A stretch of 64,000 nucleotides of DNA, taken from contig NZ_QFFU01000002.1 of the NCBI RefSeq assembly GCF_003131185.1, positions 248,001 to 312,000 on the forward strand, written 5' to 3'. Origin of the DNA: Pseudomonas ovata (lineage in GTDB: Bacteria > Pseudomonadota > Gammaproteobacteria > Pseudomonadales > Pseudomonadaceae). Positions 60,259 through 64,000 of this stretch are shown here, piece by piece (position 1 is the stretch's first letter; each line of letters opens with the position of its first letter). The notes below the pieces were generated by a model. The model saw only the letters and a list, made by a program, of their open reading frames with translations. It did not search any database and had not been told where the DNA came from. The position numbers and the translations under genes are program-made.

Positions 60259-60932
60259 CGGTCGTCTCCAGCCACGCCATAACCGGGCGAACGATCAGGT
60301 GCAAGGGCACGATCAATGTAGTCCTGCACTTGCGGGCGGTAGGCGTTCCACAGGTGTTGCAGTTCGCCTATAGGGTTTTGCTCCGCCCAGTCCACCCGGA
60401 GGTTGATGATCGGCCAGGTCAGTTCGCCGACCACGACCAACGCGGCGGAGTGCACAGGACCGGCTTCACCACCGGCAGCGATGGCGGCGTGCATCGCCGC
60501 CAGCAGCCTGTCGGCCAACTGATCTTCAGCGCTTTCAAATGCCCTGACCATCGCGTCGATGACGGCGCGGTCAGCGAGCATATTACCGGCAGCCACGCAC
60601 TGTTCTCCCGTTACAGCGTGATGGACACCCAGGGTTTCGCTGCCACTGAAGTGCACGGCGCGGCCCCTGTGATCAATGGCTGTCAGTTGCCGATACTGGC
60701 TGTAGCCGTTGCGCGTCAGGCTCTTGTCGAGCGCTTCGGCAGGCGCAAGGCCTTGCTCCAGCAGGTCGAGCACGTCCGGCCCCAGGGCCGGCAACGTGAT
60801 GTTCTGGGAAGACACCGCACCCACACCGGGCCGCAGCCAGGGGCAGCGAGCGCCCACGGCAATGCTGGATGAACTGATGGCGATGCCAAGTTGGCCGGTC
60901 TCTGCGCAGCGGGCGACGATTGAAAAGGTCAT
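60255..60932 (-). CDS. DUF1028 family Ntn-hydrolase-like protein
   Basis: A 225-residue DUF1028 protein (MTFSIVARCAETGQLGIAISSSSIAVGARCPWLRPGVGAVSSQN; GVHHAVTGEQCVAAGNML; residues FESAEDQLADRLLAAM). Families of this kind are found with amino acid or peptide catabolic genes; some are annotated as fimbrial or amidase-like but activity is not established. Overlaps argE by 4 bp and lies 12 bp after ridA in one operon. Confidence 0.88.
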   Translation of the reverse strand: MTFSIVARCAETGQLGIAISSSSIAVGARCPWLRPGVGAVSSQNITLPALGPDVLDLLEQGLAPAEALDKSLTRNGYSQYRQLTAIDHRGRAVHFSGSETLGVHHAVTGEQCVAAGNMLADRAVIDAMVRAFESAEDQLADRLLAAMHAAIAAGGEAGPVHSAALVVVGELTWPIINLRVDWAEQNPIGELQHLWNAYRPQVQDYIDRALAPDRSPGYGVAGDDR

Positions 60933-60944
60933 GGCGTAGCGTCC

Positions 60945-61355
60945 TTATTCAGGGATAACCGCGATCACATCGATTTCCATCAGCCATTGCGGCTGACCCA
61001 GCGCTGACACCACGAGCCCCGTGGAAATAGGAAACACCCCTTTGAGCCATTTGCCGACTTCCTGATAAACCGGTTCGCGATACCGCGGGTCTATCAGGTA
61101 GGTCGTGGTCTTGACGATGTGACTGAGGTCGCTACCGGCTTCTTCCAACAGTTGCTTGACGTTGCGCATGGCCTGCTCGGCCTGGGCACGCGGGTCGCCA
61201 AGGCCGATCAGGTTGCCATCGAAATCCGTGCCCACCTGGCCCCGTACATACACGGTATTGCCGGCACGTACGGCTTGGCACAGGTCATTGTCCAGGCTCT
61301 GGTTGGGGTAGGTCTGCTGGGTGTTGAACATACGAATGCGGGTGTGGGTAGCCAT
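60945..61355 (-). CDS. RidA family protein (enamine/imine deaminase)
   Basis: A 136-residue YjgF/RidA protein with VYVRGQVGTDFDGNLIGLGDPRAQAEQAMRNVKQLLEEAGSDLSHIVKTTTYLIDPRYR. RidA-type trimers hydrolyse reactive enamines or imines formed by PLP enzymes and amine oxidases. Some key residues of canonical RidA (the binding Arg) are not obvious here, so a Rid2-7 subgroup is possible. ATG 61355 fits homologues. It lies 20 bp after the FMO stop. Confidence 0.9.
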   Translation of the reverse strand: MATHTRIRMFNTQQTYPNQSLDNDLCQAVRAGNTVYVRGQVGTDFDGNLIGLGDPRAQAEQAMRNVKQLLEEAGSDLSHIVKTTTYLIDPRYREPVYQEVGKWLKGVFPISTGLVVSALGQPQWLMEIDVIAVIPE

Positions 61356-61375
61356 CAATGAACTCCAGAAAAAGA

Positions 61376-62665
61376 TTAGGCGCTGACAGCGGATGGGCGA
61401 ACGGCCGGGGCGGCCTGGCGGTACTCAAGGTATTGACGCTGGATGGCGATATGGTCAGCCACGTATTTGGCGTCGTGCCAGACCCCCCAGATAAACGACG
61501 ACCCCCGACGCGATTGCCACGGCAAGCCGAGAAAGTAGATACCGGCCTCACTGGCCACGCCGCGCTGGTGGCGGGGTTTTCCGGTGGCATCAAACGCATC
61601 GACCTTCAACCAGCTGTAATCCATGGCATAGCCGGTCGCCCAGATGATCGACGTGATACCGGCCTGAATCAGGTCCAGTTCCAGGATCGGGTTGCTGATG
61701 CAGTCTGCATCGGCAAACACGCGACGCGCCTGGGGCTCCAGCGGCAGGTCAATGCCGTTGCGTTCGATGTAGGCATCGGCGGCATCCAGCAGGGCCAGGT
61801 AGTTTTCATCGCCTCGCGCCAGGTTTTCGACCAGGTTGGACTGAAAACGGGCAAGGCTGCCATCAAAGGAGTGTGTCAGGCCGACAAGGATCATGCCTTG
61901 CTGGGCCAGTTCACGAAAATCGATGGTCTTGCCGCCATGGGCACCGCTTACGGCGATGGTCACGTGCTCACGACCGGGCTTCATCGCCGCCTGGTCCCAT
62001 TCACCCAGCACACCCAGCCACCAACAGAAATCCCGGTTGCGGTAGGCGCGCGGTGGGCGATCATGGGCACCCACCGAGAGGTACACCTGCCGACCGGCGC
62101 GTTGCAGTTCATCGGCAATCTGCACGCCGGAAGACCCGGCCCCGACCACCAGAACGGCACCAGTCGGCAGTTGAGCCGGATTGCGATAGTCGGCGGAGTG
62201 AATCTGATGCACAGCCGTATCCTTGGGTGCAATGGCCGGGATCACCGGTTTTTGAAAGGGCCCGGTTGCAGCGACCACGCGGTTGGCTTCGATGACCCCC
62301 TCACTGGTGTGTACGGTAAAGCCTGGGCGGCCTTCGTTGCGGACCACCGAGGTGACCTCCACGCCGGTACGGATCGGCGCCTTGAACTGAAGTGCATAGG
62401 CTTCAAAATAATCGGCCACACGCTCTTTGGGGGCAAAACCATCCGGGGCTATATCAGTAAATTCCAGTCCGGGAAAACGGTCGTGCCACGCAGGTCCATT
62501 GGCCACCAATGAATCCCAGCGTCCGGTGCGCCAGCGTTCGGCGATGCGGCTGCGCTCCAGCACCAGATGCGGTACGCCTTGCTTGCTCAAGTGTTCGCTC
62601 ATGGCCACACCGGCTTGACCGGCGCCCACCACCAGCGTGTCTGTTCTTGTGATCGCCACAGTCAT
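61376..62665 (-). CDS. Flavin-containing monooxygenase-like NAD(P)/FAD oxidoreductase
   Basis: A 429-residue FMO-type protein. FAD motif VVGAGQAGVAMSEHL (13-27), RTGRWDSLVANGPAWHDRFPG, NADPH motif VVGAGSSGVQIADEL (near 172), and the C-terminal ATGYAMDYSWLKVD. Class B monooxygenases oxygenate N or S atoms or insert oxygen next to a carbonyl. It leads the operon with ridA, DUF1028 and argE and is divergent from a LuxR regulator, so oxidation of an amine or N-heterocycle is the probable first step. Confidence 0.9.
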   Translation of the reverse strand: MTVAITRTDTLVVGAGQAGVAMSEHLSKQGVPHLVLERSRIAERWRTGRWDSLVANGPAWHDRFPGLEFTDIAPDGFAPKERVADYFEAYALQFKAPIRTGVEVTSVVRNEGRPGFTVHTSEGVIEANRVVAATGPFQKPVIPAIAPKDTAVHQIHSADYRNPAQLPTGAVLVVGAGSSGVQIADELQRAGRQVYLSVGAHDRPPRAYRNRDFCWWLGVLGEWDQAAMKPGREHVTIAVSGAHGGKTIDFRELAQQGMILVGLTHSFDGSLARFQSNLVENLARGDENYLALLDAADAYIERNGIDLPLEPQARRVFADADCISNPILELDLIQAGITSIIWATGYAMDYSWLKVDAFDATGKPRHQRGVASEAGIYFLGLPWQSRRGSSFIWGVWHDAKYVADHIAIQRQYLEYRQAAPAVRPSAVSA

Positions 62666-62941
62666 GGATCTGTCCTTCTGTAATGCCGTTGGATTCAGCT
62701 CGGGTATGACGCAAGGCTAAAGGGCGGTGGGGGGATCAATAAAATAGTATTAAGTTGGCAAGTGAGCATAAATATCGAATGCAGTGCGCGTGCCTGCTAC
62801 TTGATACCGTCAGCGCACTGTTTGACGGTCTCACCCTATCGGGTGATTTCGATCATGTTCAGGGTGTGGGACCATCCTTCACTGTTTGGGCACTGGTGGC
62901 AGACGTGCTGTATTGAACGGTTCTTTCAGCGAGTCTTTGAA

Positions 62942-63781
62942 GTGGACAACGATTATCTTTCTTCTGCGCAATGGTTTGACCAGATGGCGAGGGTGACCGA
63001 GAGCATCGGGCAACTGCGCTTTGCCGCCACTTTATTTGAAGCGTTGGGCCATGTTTGTCCCATTCAAGCCACCACGCTGTATTTGTACCCTCACGGCGGC
63101 ATGCCCAGTGCATTATTTGAACTGGAGGGGCCCTGGTTGCCTCAAGGCAATGTGCACCACTACTTATCGGGCTTTTATCTGCTCGATCCGTTTTACAGGG
63201 CGTGCATTGAAGGGCCCGGCGCCGGTTGCTATACGCTCGCCGAGATCGCGCCGGACCACTTCGAACTCAGCGAGTACTACCAGTCGTTCTACCGGCATTC
63301 TCACCTGGCGGATGAACTCAACTACATCCTGCCGTCGTCGCCTGGGTTGAGCCTGGCCGTGTCACTGGCGTTCACACACAAGTTGAATGACGCAACGACG
63401 CGACAGTTCCAGTGTTTGACCCCGTGGGTCCTGGCGGTACTGCGCAAGCATTTCGTTGGCCTGGATACACGCGGCCTGCGCTTCGAGCGCCTGTTGGAGC
63501 AGCGCATTCACTTGGCACTGGATAACTTCGGTTCATCGATATTGACCGAGCGAGAGTGCCACATTGCTCAATTGATCCTGCGCGGCCATTCAACCCGGTC
63601 ACTCGCCGAGCGCCTTGGCGTTTCGGAAGACACCATCAAGTCTCACCGTAAACACATCTATTGCAAACTCGATATCGGCACGCAATCGGAGTTGTTTTCA
63701 TTATTTATCGATTCCCTGGCTGAAGCCCAAGGCGTCCTGAGCAAGGATCCCCTTGAAAGTTATATGCGCCGGCTTCGCTAA
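62942..63781 (+). CDS. LuxR family transcriptional regulator
   Basis: A 279-residue regulator from GTG 62942. It has an N-terminal unknown sensor domain (SSAQWFDQMARVTESIG; DPFYRACIEGPGAGCYTLAEIAPDHFELSEYYQSFYRHS) and a C-terminal GerE-type HTH (LTERECHIAQLILRGHSTRSLAERLGVSEDTIKSHRKHIYCKL). In-frame starts exist at 62762 and 62855, and ATG 62984 is a later option; 62942 fits the length of related regulators (about 260-280 residues) best, though no strong ribosome site is seen. It is divergent from the FMO operon and 49 bp before an aminotransferase gene, and should control both. Confidence 0.86.
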   Translation: MDNDYLSSAQWFDQMARVTESIGQLRFAATLFEALGHVCPIQATTLYLYPHGGMPSALFELEGPWLPQGNVHHYLSGFYLLDPFYRACIEGPGAGCYTLAEIAPDHFELSEYYQSFYRHSHLADELNYILPSSPGLSLAVSLAFTHKLNDATTRQFQCLTPWVLAVLRKHFVGLDTRGLRFERLLEQRIHLALDNFGSSILTERECHIAQLILRGHSTRSLAERLGVSEDTIKSHRKHIYCKLDIGTQSELFSLFIDSLAEAQGVLSKDPLESYMRRLR

Positions 63782-63830
63782 GTCAGTACACCGCGGTTCC
63801 CTATAGTTCCCAACAAGAGCGAGAACAGGC

Positions 63831-64000
63831 ATGAACGTACCCTTCGAACCGACACGGCAGACCCTGGACTATCAAAAGTCCGACGCCGCTCATCATATCC
63901 ACGCCTTTCTCGACCAGAAGGCCCTCAATGCCGAAGGGCCCCGGGTGATTGTTCGGGGGGAAGGGCTTTACCTGTGGGACAGCGAGGGCAAGCGGTATCT
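63831..64000 (+). CDS. Class III aminotransferase, 3' partial
   Basis: Starts MNVPFEPTRQTLDYQKSDAAHHIHAFLDQKALNAEGPRVI and reaches YLWDSEGKRY at the window edge. This is the N-terminal region of class III PLP-dependent aminotransferases (omega-amino acid:pyruvate or putrescine type), where the D/HxHP-type and GxYLWDxEG segments are typical. GAGAACAGGC precedes the ATG by 0-10 bp. The remaining roughly 400 residues lie outside the window. Confidence 0.88.
   Translation, partial: MNVPFEPTRQTLDYQKSDAAHHIHAFLDQKALNAEGPRVIVRGEGLYLWDSEGKRY

Noticed and set aside
1..64000. tRNA, rRNA, transposase, integrase or phage genes
   Set aside because: None were recognised on either strand; repeats present are REP-type elements without an associated transposase in the window.

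Overview
The window looks like a chromosomal segment of a Pseudomonas of the putida/fluorescens complex. This is inferred from high GC, an MvaT-type H-NS analogue, a PmtA-type metallothionein ending in ETFPASDPIS, an NrtR-controlled NAD salvage locus, a photolyase operon with a LitR-type site, and REP sequences of the GTAGGAGCGCGCTTGCCCGCG type. No rRNA, tRNA, CRISPR array, prophage or insertion sequence was recognised.

Layout. 1-8465: oxidoreductases (partial quinone reductase, YdeP-type molybdoenzyme, HxlR regulator with divergent QOR2-like gene, MDR reductase, Old Yellow Enzyme, pirin) and a LysR regulator. 8466-20367: a catabolic/transport locus made of a periplasmic binding protein, LivH, a fused LivM-LivG, LivF, an SDR, a LacI regulator, an aldehyde dehydrogenase, a divergent shikimate-dehydrogenase homologue, a GMC oxidoreductase and a LysR regulator. 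Two perfect LacI-type palindromes precede it. 20547-21522: a deletion scar joining a decapitated YdbC-type aldo/keto reductase to the tail of an opposing LysR gene. 21548-24321: lipocalin, DUF6482, FeS photolyase and DUF2256, with a LitR-like site between the divergent units. 24332-28605: nrtR-nadD2 divergent from pncA-pncB-nadE, with three near-identical 15-bp operators. 28615-34435: a hipBA-like module and a codB-pucR-codA operon with overlapping ends. 34648-37526: a general-stress operon (YciF-type, SRPBCC, alcohol dehydrogenase, metallothionein). 37614-41051: small membrane protein, hydrolase, mvaT and a DMT exporter, with two LexA-like boxes in a gene-free stretch. 41314-47257: two DUF2946 proteins, an orphan 189-aa protein and two TonB-dependent receptors. 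47258-48824: decayed DNA with REP elements, gene remnants and a small cytochrome c. 48825-53981: a cupin dioxygenase-MFS-porin-SDR operon facing an AraC regulator across tandem direct repeats. 54002-56401: LysR, DMT exporter and acetyltransferase. 56482-64000: NCS1 permease, LysR, an FMO-RidA-DUF1028-ArgE operon, a LuxR regulator and the start of a class III aminotransferase.

The most unusual items are: a family of REP-bounded elements carrying a variable number of a 32-bp unit (one to four copies at four loci, one of which supplies the codA stop codon); the LacI-controlled locus with its altered AroE-like enzyme; the two-gene deletion scar; the paired LexA-like boxes with no recognisable gene; and the FMO/RidA/ArgE/NCS1 cluster for an unknown nitrogen compound. 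All functional statements are family-level readings from sequence; no searches were run.
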